A stretch of 64,000 bases of DNA from Xanthostigma xanthostigma (Eukaryota > Arthropoda > Insecta > Raphidioptera > Raphidiidae). The notes under the pieces were generated by a model, which was given only the letters and a program-made list of their open reading frames with translations, was not told the DNA's origin and ran no database searches. Shown piece by piece: positions 35,954 through 48,484 of this stretch (within the stretch, counting starts at the first letter, position 1; each line of letters starts with the position of its first letter). The translations under genes were made by a program, and so were the position numbers. Where the stretch lies: the NCBI GenBank assembly GCA_963575645.1, contig OY754470.1, positions 28,874,501 through 28,938,500 of the forward strand, given 5' to 3'.

Positions 35954-37166
35954 GCTTAGGCAACGAATAATTCTAGATGGAAAAGTCGAAAGCAGAACAT
36001 TTGACTTAGGAACTTTGTTTGGACTAGTTAGGAGATAAACATACTAAAAGTCCTTACCCCTCCGAGGTACGCCCGAAGGGGGGGAGCACAAAGAAGGTCC
36101 CGTTTTTTGGTATTTTGCTTTCATCTCGAAAACGGTACGTCGTACGAAATTTTGTTGGAATACATAATGAAAGCCGATAAAATTCTCTACAACTTTAGTT
36201 TTCACACTTTTTATCTATCTCCAATCTTTGCCTAGCTATGAGCTCCGAAAAATGGTCGATTTTCAAAAATGTGTTAAATTCTCTGTAGCACATTGTAACA
36301 ATACGAATTTGTCAAAATCATTTCGTATCGCTCATCCACACTATTAAAAACACCCACACACTATTAAAAAAAACATAAGCTGGGAGTACCTCCACACAGG
36401 GCCCTCTTTCCCACTGGGCACTCTGGCACGTGCCCAGGGCCCCGCGATCGATAGGGACCCCCTAGTTTAATGGTATACTAAGTACCTAAACTGTTTTAAA
36501 CAAAAATCATCAGTGAACTATTTTTCATATACTTATTTTTTTGTGTCCTTCATGTTAAAATTGGGAACGTGATCCTTTTAAATATATGCATATTATATCA
36601 CATTCCTCGACTTAGAATCTAGAACCTTGTTTATCTATTTTCTTTGTCTATTCTAACAAAATAGTGCTCTGTTAAGGTCATAGGGGCCCCATAATCCTAA
36701 TGTGCCCAGGGCCTTCAATAGGTTAAAGCTTATGTTATTTTTTAATAGTGTGTGGGTGTTTTTAATAGTTTGGATGAGCGATACGAAATGATTTTGACAA
36801 ATTCGTATTGTTACAATGTGCTACAGAGAATTTAACACATTTTTGAAAATCGACCATTTTTCGGAGCTCATAGCTAGGCAAAGATTGGAGATAGATAAAA
36901 AGTGTGAAAGCTAAAGTTGTAGAGAATTTTATCAGCTTTCATTATGTATTACAACAAAATTTCGTACGACGTACCGTTTTCGAGATGAAAGCAAAAAACC
37001 AAAAAACGGGACCTTCTTTGTGCTCCCCCCCTTCGGGCGTACCTCAGAGGGGCAAGGACTTTTAGTATGTTTATCTCCTAACTAGTCCAAACAAAGTTCC
37101 TAAGTCAAATGTTCTGCTTTTGACTTTTCCATCTAGATGCCCCTTATGAGCACTCATTGACTAAAC
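35954..37166. mobile_element. 1.2-kb palindromic TA element, copy 1
   Basis: TA flanks both ends (35952-35953 and 37167-37168). The ends GCTTAGGCAACGAAT and ACTCATTGACTAAAC are imperfect inverse copies. They lead into arms of about 400 bp that are almost exact inverse copies (TCTAGATGGAAAAGTCGAAA). The middle, 36376-36728, is a nested element. The same structure occurs inverted at 53633-54847. TA targets suggest a Tc1/mariner-type MITE. Confidence 0.85.
36376..36728. mobile_element. Central hAT-like insertion of the palindrome
   Basis: It begins ACAGGGCCCTCTTTCCCACT and ends ATGTGCCCAGGGCCTTCAAT, with CAGGGCCC-type inverse ends. The same insert is in the copy at 53633-54847, so it was acquired before the palindrome multiplied. 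The exact ends are uncertain. Confidence 0.5.
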
Positions 37167-37168
37167 TA

Positions 37169-38390
37169 GAGATATTTACACCAATAAACGGGAGATGGCT
37201 CCTTAGTTCGTTTAAAAATAAAGTTGTTATGAATATGGATTAGAAAATGCTTTGTTGCGGAGTTGCAACCCTCTGAAAAATTGTGTTTCTGTGTGCACAG
37301 ATTTCAAACAGTTTTGTAAGTATTGACTTTAAACATGTATTAACTTGTTTTACTGTTGTGAATCCAGAATCTATGAGTTAAATACACATTATATAAAAAT
37401 CCAAATTTACCTCCGTAACAACGCGTTTTTGCATCTAATTTCATGAAAACTTTTTTTTAACCATTTCCCGAAACGTGTCGGTGTTATTTTTAAACACATT
37501 TAATTTATAAAACACAATGGTAACATCTTAAGAGGCACCCTAAAATGGGATGATGTACTTTAAATCGATCAAAAAAGACATTAGCAATGATTCTCCAGAG
37601 ACAATTTCGTATTTTTCAACTACTTTTAACATTATTGAAACATTTAAATTATGGATGAATAACGACTTTCACTCCAAGTTAGTTTGTTGAATATTCTTTA
37701 TATATGTTCTCAAATAAGGCTTTATTAATTTTTTAGTTCAGTACTAAAATGTTTACACCAAAAATTGAATAATACATTTTTTCTGTGTCACACAGAATCA
37801 AATGACAAAAATCTAATCGTCCAAGTTTTTATCATAGAGAAGTCTACTGAATAACACAAGTAAAATGTCATTATTAAATTTGACAGATTATATGATGAAA
37901 AAACAGACTAGGACTATTTTTTGTAGAATTTTTATCAGAACATAATATATTTGTCTCTCTTCAATAAAGATTTGAATATTTGTCTCTCTTTTACCTTTAT
38001 CCTTACCTATTATTCTGCAGCATAAATTAAAAACTAAATGAAAATTTTGTTATTAAATTTCAAATTACTGTATCCCTGGAAGTCATTTCTGACTCTCAAT
38101 TGAAACACATGCGTTGGAACCCACGTTTCCCATAAATATGCATATTTCACTAAACAAAGTTGTATTAATGTAAACAGATTACAGGGAAGCACAAACCACT
38201 GTAAAATATGGATATTTTTTGTGAAATTAAAACATGATTCCAACTATAATATATACATTTTTACATTTTTAGGTTATTTTCGTTTCCAATCAAAAGATTT
38301 GATCAATTTAAACGAAATTCGGTATACGTGCTAGAATCCATCCAAACACGAAACTTGTCTAAAATGTTCGATATAGGACTATTTAGAGCA
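37169..38390. other. A+T-rich DNA, nothing recognised
   Basis: No repeat copy or gene was recognised. Confidence 0.4.
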
Positions 38391-38398
38391 GAGGTGGG

Positions 38399-38622
38399 CA
38401 AATCTTTTGATCGCCGGGCCACATAGCTGATGAAAATTTGACCGAGGGCCAAAAAAAAAGTTTCTTCTATTTCCGCATTTGGAGAGCAAAAAAATTCATT
38501 CATCTGTTCTGGCCCTGCTATTTCTTTACTATTTTTCTATAATTTATAAAATGCTTCGCGAGCCGGACAAAATTGTGCTGCGGGCCGGATCCGGCCCGCG
38601 GGCCGCCATTTGCCCAGGCCTG
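38399..38622. mobile_element. hAT MITE with perfect 8-bp duplication
   Basis: ATTTAGAG occurs at 38391-38398 and 38623-38630. The ends CAGAGGTGGGCAAAT and ATTTGCCCAGGCCTG are inverse. Inside are GGGCCACA and GCGGGCCGGATCCGGCCCGC blocks, typical of hAT subterminal DNA. It is 224 bp and lacks a transposase. Confidence 0.9.
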
Positions 38623-38639
38623 ATTTAGAGGTTCAAAGT

Positions 38640-39788
38640 ATTTTTTTTATATATCGGAAACCCCGAAAAAACTCTCAAAATTATTTTGAAGTTGAAATTC
38701 AATCCTTTTGTAAAGATTAAATTGTACTCCTAATATTTTAAAATCGGCCAGAGAACGACAAACTTAAAAATTTTTGAAAACATTAGTTTGCTGATAGACA
38801 ATTACTTTCTGAAAGGTGTATATAATTGTTCTCAGATGTTGAACTGATCAAGTTCCTGATGGATATTGTAAAGAGAATAATTTGGTGGTGATATGTATTA
38901 AATGCTTTTTTTTATTGTAGCAAAAACTAGTTTAAGGTTACGTCATAATGATACATTTATATACATCTATGCAACTGACAATTAGAGCTCTATTTTATCG
39001 ACAGTTTTCTGAACGACGACCTGAGATTTTTTAATTGCCGTCCGGAAATATTTCTCCAGCCAATGATATTTCCGACTCGTGGAAAATTACAACGGACAGA
39101 ATAAATGATAATAAAATAAACAAATACATACAAATATTGCCGCCTTTTGTGAGTCTATTATTATTTTCTTGATATGTTTTGATTAATAATATAATTTTTT
39201 ATATAATTAAGTGAGACAATTACATAATTTCACATATATACTACTCTAATTATAAAAAACATTATATTTCCGTATAAAATATTACTTTTCAATGGTTCGT
39301 ATGCAAAGAATACAACCAATATGCGGAAACCTAAAAACAGATCTCATTTCAGGGTGAAAGCAATAAACAAGGAAATAAAATCTTCTAGTATTTGACGAAA
39401 ACTGTAGAAAATGGAGAGAGTGAATTGCAATATTTTTTTTTTATTTTATACGCTAGTCGTAAAATCTCGATGATTAAATTGCTCAAAGATCCGTTTTGAA
39501 CATAGTTTAATAAATTGACTTCGAAATAGACTTATTTTACAGAACCGGACTGAATTGTTTTTAAATTGTTTATATACAAATATTAAGAGCACTGTTGTTG
39601 AAGTGGTTTAGTGTTTGCTGAAAATGAGACATAGCTTCCGAAATGTACATCCGCTAATAAAACTCCTGTGGTAAGAAGTAACTATTCCATATTTTTTATT
39701 TTTGAAATTTATATATTTGATAAATAGTTATGTAAGTTAAATATTAACAAGAGCTCTGTGAAAAATGTCGTTTTCTAATTTGTGCGAA
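38640..39788. other. A+T-rich DNA, nothing recognised
   Basis: No repeat copy or gene was recognised. Confidence 0.4.
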
Positions 39789-39802
39789 GACAAGAAAATA
39801 TA

Positions 39803-39830
39803 AAATTTGGTCGACAATTTTATTTACTTG
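39803..39830. mobile_element. 28-bp tip of foldback A with 14-bp duplication
   Basis: GACAAGAAAATATA occurs exactly at 39789-39802 and 39831-39844. Between them is TTGGTCGACAATTTTATTTA with a few more bases, which is the end shared by all family A copies. It is an extreme truncation that fixes this end as the retained (probably 3') terminus. Confidence 0.85.
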
Positions 39831-39844
39831 GACAAGAAAATATA

Positions 39845-41094
39845 CATTCAAAAATTGTGTCTGCCTGGTTGTTCTTCTGTACCAGTATCACTTTTGAATG
39901 AATGGTCTAATTTTAAACACAGTATACTATCAATTAAGGTCTTAAAGTACAGGCAACGTTTCCATTCACTTACTCTCGGACTAAAATAAGGTTTCTTTTA
40001 AAACTAACGTCAACGCACGACGTTATATGACATAAAATTATTTTTGAAAAATGTTCTATTAGGCTGTAATTTTAACAAACTCTTATATTATTTACGTATA
40101 ACTTTGTTACTTAAATAAAAATTACACTAGGTATACGTGCCTTTTGGAAATATGCTCATTTTTAAATTTTTAAACCATAACTTTCCAAGGAGTTAGCCAA
40201 CTGAAAAAATTTAGACGCCATTTTGTTCAAAATATTTACGGAATAGTTCCATATAATTTAAAAAAAACTATCAATTATCATTTATCATTTATAGAAATAA
40301 ATTCTTGAAGTATTTTGATAAAATGCTTAGTTATGTTTTAGTAGACAAATAAATTGGTAAATAAAATTCAACTAAGTATTACACTTTCTTTTGTCTCCCA
40401 TAACATCAAAATTTTAACTTTGCGTATTAGGCAGTAATAAACGAAAAATTATGGATATATCAAATATTGCCTAAAACATTTTCTATATTTAAATAAAATA
40501 GGAACTAGAACCATAATAAAAAATAGACCGTTTTGCCTTTTCAAAACCAAAAATAATATTGAATGTTTCCAATATGTTTTATATTAATTATTTATCAAAT
40601 AAACATTGACGCTATGTAGCGATTTTAATAACTAGTCCATTTTGCTGAGCAAGATGTTTGACACATAATAAATAATTTCCTTTATAAATACAAATTTAAT
40701 TCTACAACACTAGTTTACAACAAAATTAACAACAAGAAAATTGTACTTACATTTGTTCAAACAGAGCACAGTTGTTAACTTGTCAAAAGTACGATCACGA
40801 TTTCGAACAGACAAATGCACCGTATAGTGTATTGTTATTAAAATATTATAATGTTGGTAGTAAAGGACTGATTACCACGGTCGAATAGCGAATTTCCCGC
40901 CGTTGGAGTTGGTCTTATATACCTTCCAGCGTCTGGAACGCGCATCGGATAGTGCCGATGATAGCGACGACGCCACAGGTATTCCCCTCTCCCGTTCCCC
41001 GCTCATAAAGCTACCCTTCACACGTTGCTCTCTTTCTCCCTTCTCTCACACCGCTCTGCTTCTGCTAAAGCTACTATATATCTACGAGTACATA
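39845..41094. other. Unassigned DNA; GC-richer patch at 40880-41060
   Basis: The patch has a TTATATA box-like sequence (40916) and CT-rich runs, but no transcript evidence or coding motif. It could be a promoter or simply unique DNA. Confidence 0.25.
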
Positions 41095-41115
41095 TGTGTG
41101 TGTGTGTGTGTGTGT
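41095..41115. repeat. (GT)n microsatellite
   Basis: About ten TG dinucleotides in a row. Confidence 0.95.
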
Positions 41116-41525
41116 TACACTTTTGCTTATCCCAACTAAAAATTTTTCAAACTGCTTTGAGCAATGTTACAGTTTTCTGTAAATTATTACACAAAATCTG
41201 TACACATTTATTTTGCAATATATGTGCGAATGACTAGTAGCTTATGAAGTAGCTCTTTTCAGGTTTTCTTAAAGAGCTATAGAAGTCCAGTTCGATAATT
41301 CGATGTGTCCAAATTTTTGCATTTTTTGAAATCATAGAAAACGCTAAATTTTGACGTAGGTACCAAAAAAAAACTTTGCGAATTATTTACAAATTTCCTC
41401 AAAAATACGTAAAAACTTGCCGTCTTTCACTGTCATTTTTTTAATCTAACCAATCAGAATTCACATATACACGTCATAACAACTGGTGTAGAGTTACTGT
41501 ATCACTTATCTCACTTTGTATACAC

Positions 41526-41757
41526 GACACCGTAATTGTTTTTTAAAGAACTCCCCCGAACGCCCTCCCTTTTTCACTGCGCAAAAAAACGCCATCGCGT
41601 CGAGACGACCCCGTAATTAATTTTGAAAGAACTACCCCCAGAAGCCTTCCCTTTTTCACTGCGCAAAAAAACACCGTCGCATCGACATGACTCCGTAATT
41701 AATTTTTAAAGAGCTCCCCTCAGACGTCTTCTCCTTTTCACTGCGCAAAAAAAATTA
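41526..41757 (+). repeat. Tandem repeat, period about 82 bp
   Basis: Three units begin CCGTAATT at about 41530, 41611 and 41693. Each has TTTTCACTGCGCAAAAAAA and CGTCGCATCGACA-like blocks. Units differ by several bases. Confidence 0.9.
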
Positions 41758-42210
41758 ATTTATAAAAAAAATCTGCACTTAAAACAGCTAATAACACTGT
41801 TAAATGTTATATAAAATAATAATTGTGTATTTCCAATGGATATTTTGTACATACAGTTATCGTACTCTAACCGAACTATAGATAATGCAATTACATTTTG
41901 TGGTATCTTCGCACAAATTGACGGAAGACAGAGAGTATTCATGAAAAGTTAGCACTACAAGGTTTTAGTCGACATTTTTGTACCATATTGTTCCACTTGT
42001 TGACTGAAAATTGGAATATTTTTTGTCTTTATGATATTTTGAATCTGCTCCACTCTACGGAAGATGTTTTGATCACAAAATCAATCATGGTCGTAGCTCG
42101 GTCTAGGTTAAAAAAAATCTTGCTGAATTTCTTTATAACTTGTTCACTCAACAGACATCAAAAAGCAAATAAAGAAAACTAAATACTGAAAGATTAAATT
42201 TAAACAGGAC

Positions 42211-42470
42211 GATTAAGCAAGGTTTTGGTTGAGGGTCATAAATAAATAAGCTTTACCAATGTTACTTTAGTGGCCAACGTTGCGAAAAATTTATTTTCAT
42301 CTTCAGGGCCTATGAACATGTATATATACATGTTCATAGGCCCTGAAGATGAAAATAAATTTTTCGCAACGTTGGCCACTAAAGTAACATTGGTAAAGCT
42401 TATTTATTTATGATCCTCAACCAAACCTTCTTTCATCGTAACATTCTATTGGATCAACAAAACTTTATGC
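42211..42470. mobile_element. Foldback family C, near-perfect 206-bp palindrome
   Basis: The palindrome 42222-42427 has no spacer; its centre is 42324/42325. TTTAAACAGGAC lies at 42199-42210 and 42471-42482, a perfect 12-bp duplication. Each arm has CTGAAGAT, a 5-bp hairpin (GAAAA/TTTTC) and GCAACGTT (plus strand 42343-42373). GGCC on each side of this motif can pair. The right side has an extra 43-bp tail, like family A's one-sided tail. Confidence 0.9.
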
Positions 42471-43284
42471 TTTAAACAGGACCTACATGCTTCACTCGTT
42501 CACTCCGTATCAGAGACAATAATGTGTTTTTTCAAACTTCGATCAATTAATACTAACAATGACCTTTAATTTTAATTTTCAAATTAATGTTGGTTGTAAC
42601 AATGTATGTTTGTAACATGTTCGTGTCATTATTGATGGAATTCTCCTTAAATTATAGGATCGCACCGAAACTCACTCAAAGAGCTGCATTGCATTCAGTG
42701 CCATTCAAAAATTATTAGTGGAATTTTGCATATCATATACTTAAATTAACTGTTTACTTTCAGGTGATATAACTGCAATAAATTTTGCTCACCTATACAT
42801 AGAATTCTTTCAAATGGAATAATTCTACCTTTCAAAGCGCAGTAGATAAATAAACAATTTTATTGCATTAACCAAACCAATAGTTGTCAATGGAAATTTT
42901 AGATTTATTGAGCTTTGAAATCACTATTTTTCTACAAATATTTCCTCAATATTTTTTTACATTGTGCTACCGGTGCAGTTGCGACTATACAAAATTTGTT
43001 GAAAAACTATTTTCCCAGTGAAGTTTACGATCTGCTGCCGAGATGGAAATTTTTAGTTGATCGACCGTTTAGTTGCATAAATGACTATAAAATGTTCTTG
43101 TGGCCATGTTCCCTCCTGTAATCGGCCGATTAAAATATTAATTTGGAAACCATTTAGTTATGTACGTGTTTGCTGATTGTCCATCGGTCGGTCGAATTTT
43201 TGCACAATTAAAAACGTCCTGTTAATGTTATTAATTATTATCAAAACTTTACTTTCAATTCAGTATGGAAAATTTATATTTTTA

Positions 43285-43685
43285 CCATTCCAACCCACAA
43301 GTAGAAATGGTAGATACTAAAGCTTAGGTCAAAATTCACTTCACAAAATTTTACAATATTTTTTTCGTTTTGAGGTTCCCCGAATCCAAAAAATTATATT
43401 TTTTGGAATAAATCTGTGCGTCTTTTTGACTGTGAACACGGTACAGATCAGACGGATTGCAACAAAATTTTGGGAGGATGTTTGATACGCACATATGAAA
43501 AGCTTTATTGTTTTTGACGAAAAATTGGCGCATGTGCAAAATAGATTTAATATGTTATAATAATAATGGTATACTTTTCATAACGGTTCATTATTTTATT
43601 TTATGCTAATATTTTTGGAGTTGGAATGGTCCCGTCACCCTAGTAGCTGGATTTTTTTTATTTTTCTACTTAATAATTTCAACAT
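43285..43685 (-). repeat. Dispersed repeat D, inverse copy
   Basis: It matches 24990-25650 in inverse, including TTGGAATGGTCCCGTCACCC and GGCGCATGTGCAAAATAGA. The 5' and 3' limits agree roughly with that copy. Confidence 0.7.
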
Positions 43686-43689
43686 AATT

Positions 43690-45642
43690 ACAAATTAAGG
43701 TTTTCAAGGAATACAAAAATTAAACATTTAAATTGTTTTCGATTTACTGGGATAACATACATTTTTGGAATCAACGGAGAATACGCCGCTAAAACTTTAG
43801 TGACAGTTGCCTTCACGTTTTGTCAAGTGTTATATTTTTCCCTCTATGATACATTCTGGCAAGAATGACAAAGTAAAAATAAATATTAAAAATCAATCAT
43901 TTTAAGAGAACTTACAATTTATCTAACTATATCGTGTATTTCTGATGTAATAATAATAGTCAGTAGGCTATAACAATTTTGTTCATTAATTTTTAAAAAG
44001 AAACAAATAAAACATTGTCCATAATCAACATAAAACCGTATCAATTTCAATGTACGTAACTATTATTTTTACGTTAGTTCCATTTCTTGTTGTCCTCTGT
44101 TAACAGTAGGATTCCTACATACAAACGGGCAAGGACAACAATCGACAAATGTCGATCACTTATGTTGTCTTTTATAATGCTAATGTCCTTATATATTTAT
44201 ATTTTTTTCTTTAAATAAAAAAAATACTAAAAAGTACACTCGTACGCTTCGTACAAAAAAAATCAACAAGTATATTTGTCCCAAACAATAAAGACGCACT
44301 TGAAAATTTAACATATAAAATATTTTCTCTTTCTCTCGACGATCATTTCGGACAATCAGTTCATCTTCTGCTATGTGGTCCCGGGCATTAATTCGAACTG
44401 TTAAAATTTTTTTAAGTTATTAGCAAAATTATTCGTTTTCTTTAAATAGCTTGTTCTCGAAACACCATTTTTAAATATGGTGGGCACTCTCCAGAGCGTA
44501 AAAAAAAGATATTTTTATGCGGTTTTCGCCAAACGGCTTAAAAAGAATCTTGTTCTCGTGTGAACTACTAAAATTTGGCATTTTTTCCTGGAAATATATT
44601 TTAAGGCGTTATAAAGGTGAAAAAAACTCAATTTTTTCAACTTTGAGTGTCCTAAAATTTTTAAAAGTCACAAAAAAAATTTTGAACCCTCATACTGTGG
44701 TTCACACGATAGCGCAAAGTACCCTAAGTAAAAATGTTCTTCATTTTTTGGTTTAAGTGCAGCTAGAGTGCCCGCTGTCCGACCCCTTGTCGGTACCGGG
44801 CCCCTCAGTGAAGCAAATTGATTTTTTCAAAAAAGGAATTGTGCCTGAAACATAGCTTAATAATAACCCTTAAAATGTAAATGTTCAATTTTATGTTTAA
44901 GTCACAATGAATTTTCAAAACAACCCTTCATTTTGACCCCTCTACACTGTACTCCCCCTTAAAGAGCAACCAACTTTCAAAAATAAAATTGAGTCGCTTG
45001 TTAACAAATTCACTATACACCAACACAGCGTTAACCTATTAGGTTGCCGCCACAGTACAGTGGTATGTTTCTTAGAGTACCCCCCTCTACGCACATGCGT
45101 TTAACCTTTACTCCCGCGATATGATTTTGTGATGTATTAATAATTTTTTATTGATATTTTTTTTCTTATTTTTCACTTTTAGTATTTTTGTATATTTAAT
45201 TTACGTACCTTAACATTTATAGTCTTACTTCGAGGTGGAACAAAATTATGAGTTACGGTAACTGTTCACCAACTGTTCAGTATGACCCCTTATTCACCTG
45301 CATAGCCCTAAGCTATGAGCATTCGAAAGCGTGGATACAAAATACACTCATGATAATTGATTATTATCTCTAAAAAAACTTTATTCAAATTTTGATGATA
45401 ATACTTTCAAAATCAACCAGAAGTATCATTCTTCGCATATGACATTTAGCCAAATTTTATAAATAATTATATATATAGTGGATACATACTTAAGTAGGCT
45501 ATAGTTACGTATATCATTTGAAATGTAGAACTGCAAGGTATGTTAATATAAACAACTAGTAATAATCGTTCTAGTTAATAACACGAGGTTTGCATTTTGA
45601 ATGATATAAATATATGTATATTTGGAAGGAAGGAGGAAATTA
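43690..45642. other. Mostly unassigned DNA
   Basis: 44470-45110 is less A+T-rich in places (CGGTACCGGGCCCCTC at 44791-44806), but no family or gene could be named. Confidence 0.35.
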
Positions 45643-45776
45643 TGTAGCGGACCTGTGGTCGCTGTGGCAGCGCGAGCTGGCACATGTCGACGTTGGTGAT
45701 TGTAAATAAATATAATTAAATTAAATTCAAGTGTATTACTAACTCAAAAAGAACCTGAACAACCACCAACAATACA
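45643..45776 (+). mobile_element. Possible solo LTR fossil with primer-site-like start
   Basis: The segment starts TGTAGCGGACC and ends AACAATACA, so it has TG...CA ends. It is followed by TGGCGATCCTGCCA, similar in form to the primer-binding start of insect Gypsy or Bel/Pao elements. It is short for an LTR, no partner LTR or coding part is in the window, and it looks broken and old. Confidence 0.35.
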
Positions 45777-46797
45777 TGGCGATCCTGCCAAGCAAGACAA
45801 ACAATACAAGGCGATCTTGCCAGTTAAAGGGAACAATACAAAAAAGTATAATTTCAAAAAAAAAAAATGTTTAAAACGGTACATTTTTCAATATTTTTAA
45901 CATACCTTGTAAAGAAAAGATTGTTAATAGGATTTCCCGTAATTTGAAATTTCATGTTGACAAAATATCAGGTTTCTTGATAGAATTTTTAGGACAGAAA
46001 AATGTGGTTTCTGAAATTTTTAACCAACAACCCAGATTTTGAGAAGTTTAGAACTTTATTTCGTCTAATAAAATCCTCGTAAAATGCCTTTTGCAACAAC
46101 ATTTTTCAATGTCCGAGAGCATTTTTTATGAACAATTATCTGCGCCACTCGAGGAAAGATCTGTTATGATATACTGTTTGAAAATATTCCATGCATCTTA
46201 ACACAATGTAGTTACTTACAGTCGTTGTCATTATTTATTGTTCCGCTTTCAAAATATACAAATAAATTATAAAGATAAAAATAACGCAATCAAAACTGAT
46301 TAATTTTGGGTTGCCTATTATGGGACACTAATATAACAGTTCCTGAAAGAATTGTGTTCATATGTTTGGCGGGGGCGTGGTATCGTGATTAACAATGAAA
46401 TAATTCAATAAAGATGATTGGTAGATAAAACAATTTTCATTTTTCGACGAAAAATAGTGGAAAAAAAATTATCTGCCATCTACCACTGAAAATGCCTCCT
46501 AATATCACCGGTATAATAAATGAAATCGAATAACTTAACTGCGTTGTAGCATTAATGTTTATTTTACATAATTTCATATTTTCAATAAATTAACTTCGTA
46601 TATTTGATTAAAAATGTCACGAATTCAATTAAGTGAATCCATAATTTATCAATCGGAGATATTTTAATATTTAAGATGGTGGAGGTACAGATATAATATG
46701 GTGGGAGTATGGGACTCATCATTAATGAATAATTGATGTTAAATTAAACAAGCAACGACTGAGTCCCTGAAACTCTCAAGACATGTGTGAACCTTTA

Positions 46798-46939
46798 TAG
46801 CGTTTTCGGCATCGAGAACTTCCCCAGGGCAGGGCAGGCCAAATGGGGAACTATTCGTTAAATAAACAAATTTCTTTAACCAACAGTTATCCATTCGGCC
46901 TGCCCTGCCCAGGGGCAGTTCTCGATACAGAAAACGCCA
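46798..46939. mobile_element. 142-bp MITE with TTA duplication
   Basis: TTA flanks at 46795-46797 and 46940-46942. Arms contain CGAGAACTTCCCCAGGGCAG and CTGCCCAGGGGCAGTTCTCG-type inverse copies, about 50 bp each. Harbinger-type is inferred from TTA. Confidence 0.75.
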
Positions 46940-47453
46940 TTAGATTCGTTTACAATGACAGCTACGCATAATAAACTCAAAAATGTCAACAGCTGAACAA
47001 AGGGAACCAAACATGGATGTCATGGATGTCATTAGTATTTTGTAATATCTGCCAGAAATTTGGAAGGAGTGGCCAGAAAAGAGGTATGCACGTCAATAAA
47101 TTATTTCATTACAATTAAACTACGATTATCACGCATTTTGGTACAATTTGTAACGTGCTGATTTTATATTCGTTCAATACAAAAGATGCACAACAATTAC
47201 ATTATATAGGGCTTCGTTTTTTTTATGAAAATAGACGTGAAAAACTTTTGTGCGAATCATATAATATACTTTTATATATTGAAGATAGTAAGGGTGAGCT
47301 TCCTATTGTTACAGTAAAGAACAAAAAATATTAGCATATAACATTCTAAGTATTCAACATGCTTCGACTGAGGAAAGTGTTTCGCTCAAGTTACATGCAT
47401 TTCGTTATACATTTCGTGAAGTGTGTGTCGGCATCATATATAATTATACACTA

Positions 47454-47799
47454 CTAGCGGTCCCGCCCGGTTTCCCCCGGGTGCAAAAGAACGAATGGGG
47501 AGAGATACATGAGTACGCACATTCATCTTAGTTTACCGAGGTGAATGTTGTGTCCAAATTTCTTGACGATCGGACTTACCGTTCAAAAGTTTTTGTCGGA
47601 CGGATAATTTTGAGTTACATTTTGCAACATTTTTCATTGGTGTTCCGCTCCTATTGGTCGTAGCGTGATATTATATAACCTATAGCCTTCCTCGATAAAT
47701 GAGCTATCCAACAAAAACAAATTTTCAATTCGAACCAGTAGTTCCTGAGATTAGCGCGTTCGACCAAACAAACTCTTCAGCTTTATATATTAGTATAGA
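47454..47799 (-). mobile_element. Complete non-autonomous Helitron, 346 bp
   Basis: On the minus strand it starts TCTATACTAATATATAAAGC after an A and ends with a GC-rich hairpin (CCCGGG...CCGGGCGGG), GCTAG and a flanking T. Both ends fit the A^T rule. It defines the family 1 consensus in this window and carries no Rep/helicase. Confidence 0.92.
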
Positions 47800-48155
47800 T
47801 TTAATAATAATAATAAAGTAGCTTTATTCTGGAATACTGTAAATACAGTGTAGAATGCGTCATATTAAAGTTAAAAAATAAGCGTCTCATTTGATCAGTT
47901 ATTTTTTAAAAGCATAAAATTAAAATAAAATTTTAAAAAAATATGAATTAAAAATGGCTAATTTAGTTTTTCTGACAATAGAATGTGTCCCAGTACAAAT
48001 TTTGCTATTGAAACAGTGTTATATAAACAATCAAATATTTAAGTACAGAAATCAAAATGCTATGTTTATTATTATCGATGAAATATGAATTAAGGCTTTA
48101 GATTTTTAAAATGTTTTTCTGTTAAAATTTTATTGTACGTATTATTTTAACTCAT

Positions 48156-48484
48156 ATGCCGGGTTGCAGAAAGCATTCTCATAAAATTTGATTTGATCAT
48201 AAATTACAGTTTTTTTATATGCTAGAATAGTCTAATGTCGAAATCAAACACCTTGTTATGTAGAAAATTAGATTGTCCTTACAAAAATACATGCGATCAA
48301 TCTGCCTAGAAAAGTTCGCTTCTCAAGCTAAATTTTTATCATAGTACACAGAAAAATATTAATTTACTGTTTTGGAGCAGGTTTGATTTAAAGTTTTATA
48401 ATACTTTTCTTATGGAAAAATATGTCACAACCTAAGGTCATTGCCAAATCAGATTTTCTGACAATGCTTTCTGCAACCGAGCAT
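48156..48484. mobile_element. TIR MITE, unassigned
   Basis: ATGCCGGGTTGCAGAAAGCA and TGCTTTCTGCAACCGAGCAT are inverse ends. It is 329 bp, A+T-rich inside. Duplication is unclear. Confidence 0.65.

Noticed and set aside
40916-40950. Heat-shock promoter (TATA-like box next to TTCCAG...CTGGAA)
   Set aside because: The TTC and GAA blocks do not have the 2-base spacing of a heat-shock element, and no coding frame follows.
45643-45776. A whole LTR retroelement at this place
   Set aside because: Only one short LTR-like segment is seen, with no partner and no coding region nearby; it is kept only as a low-confidence fossil.
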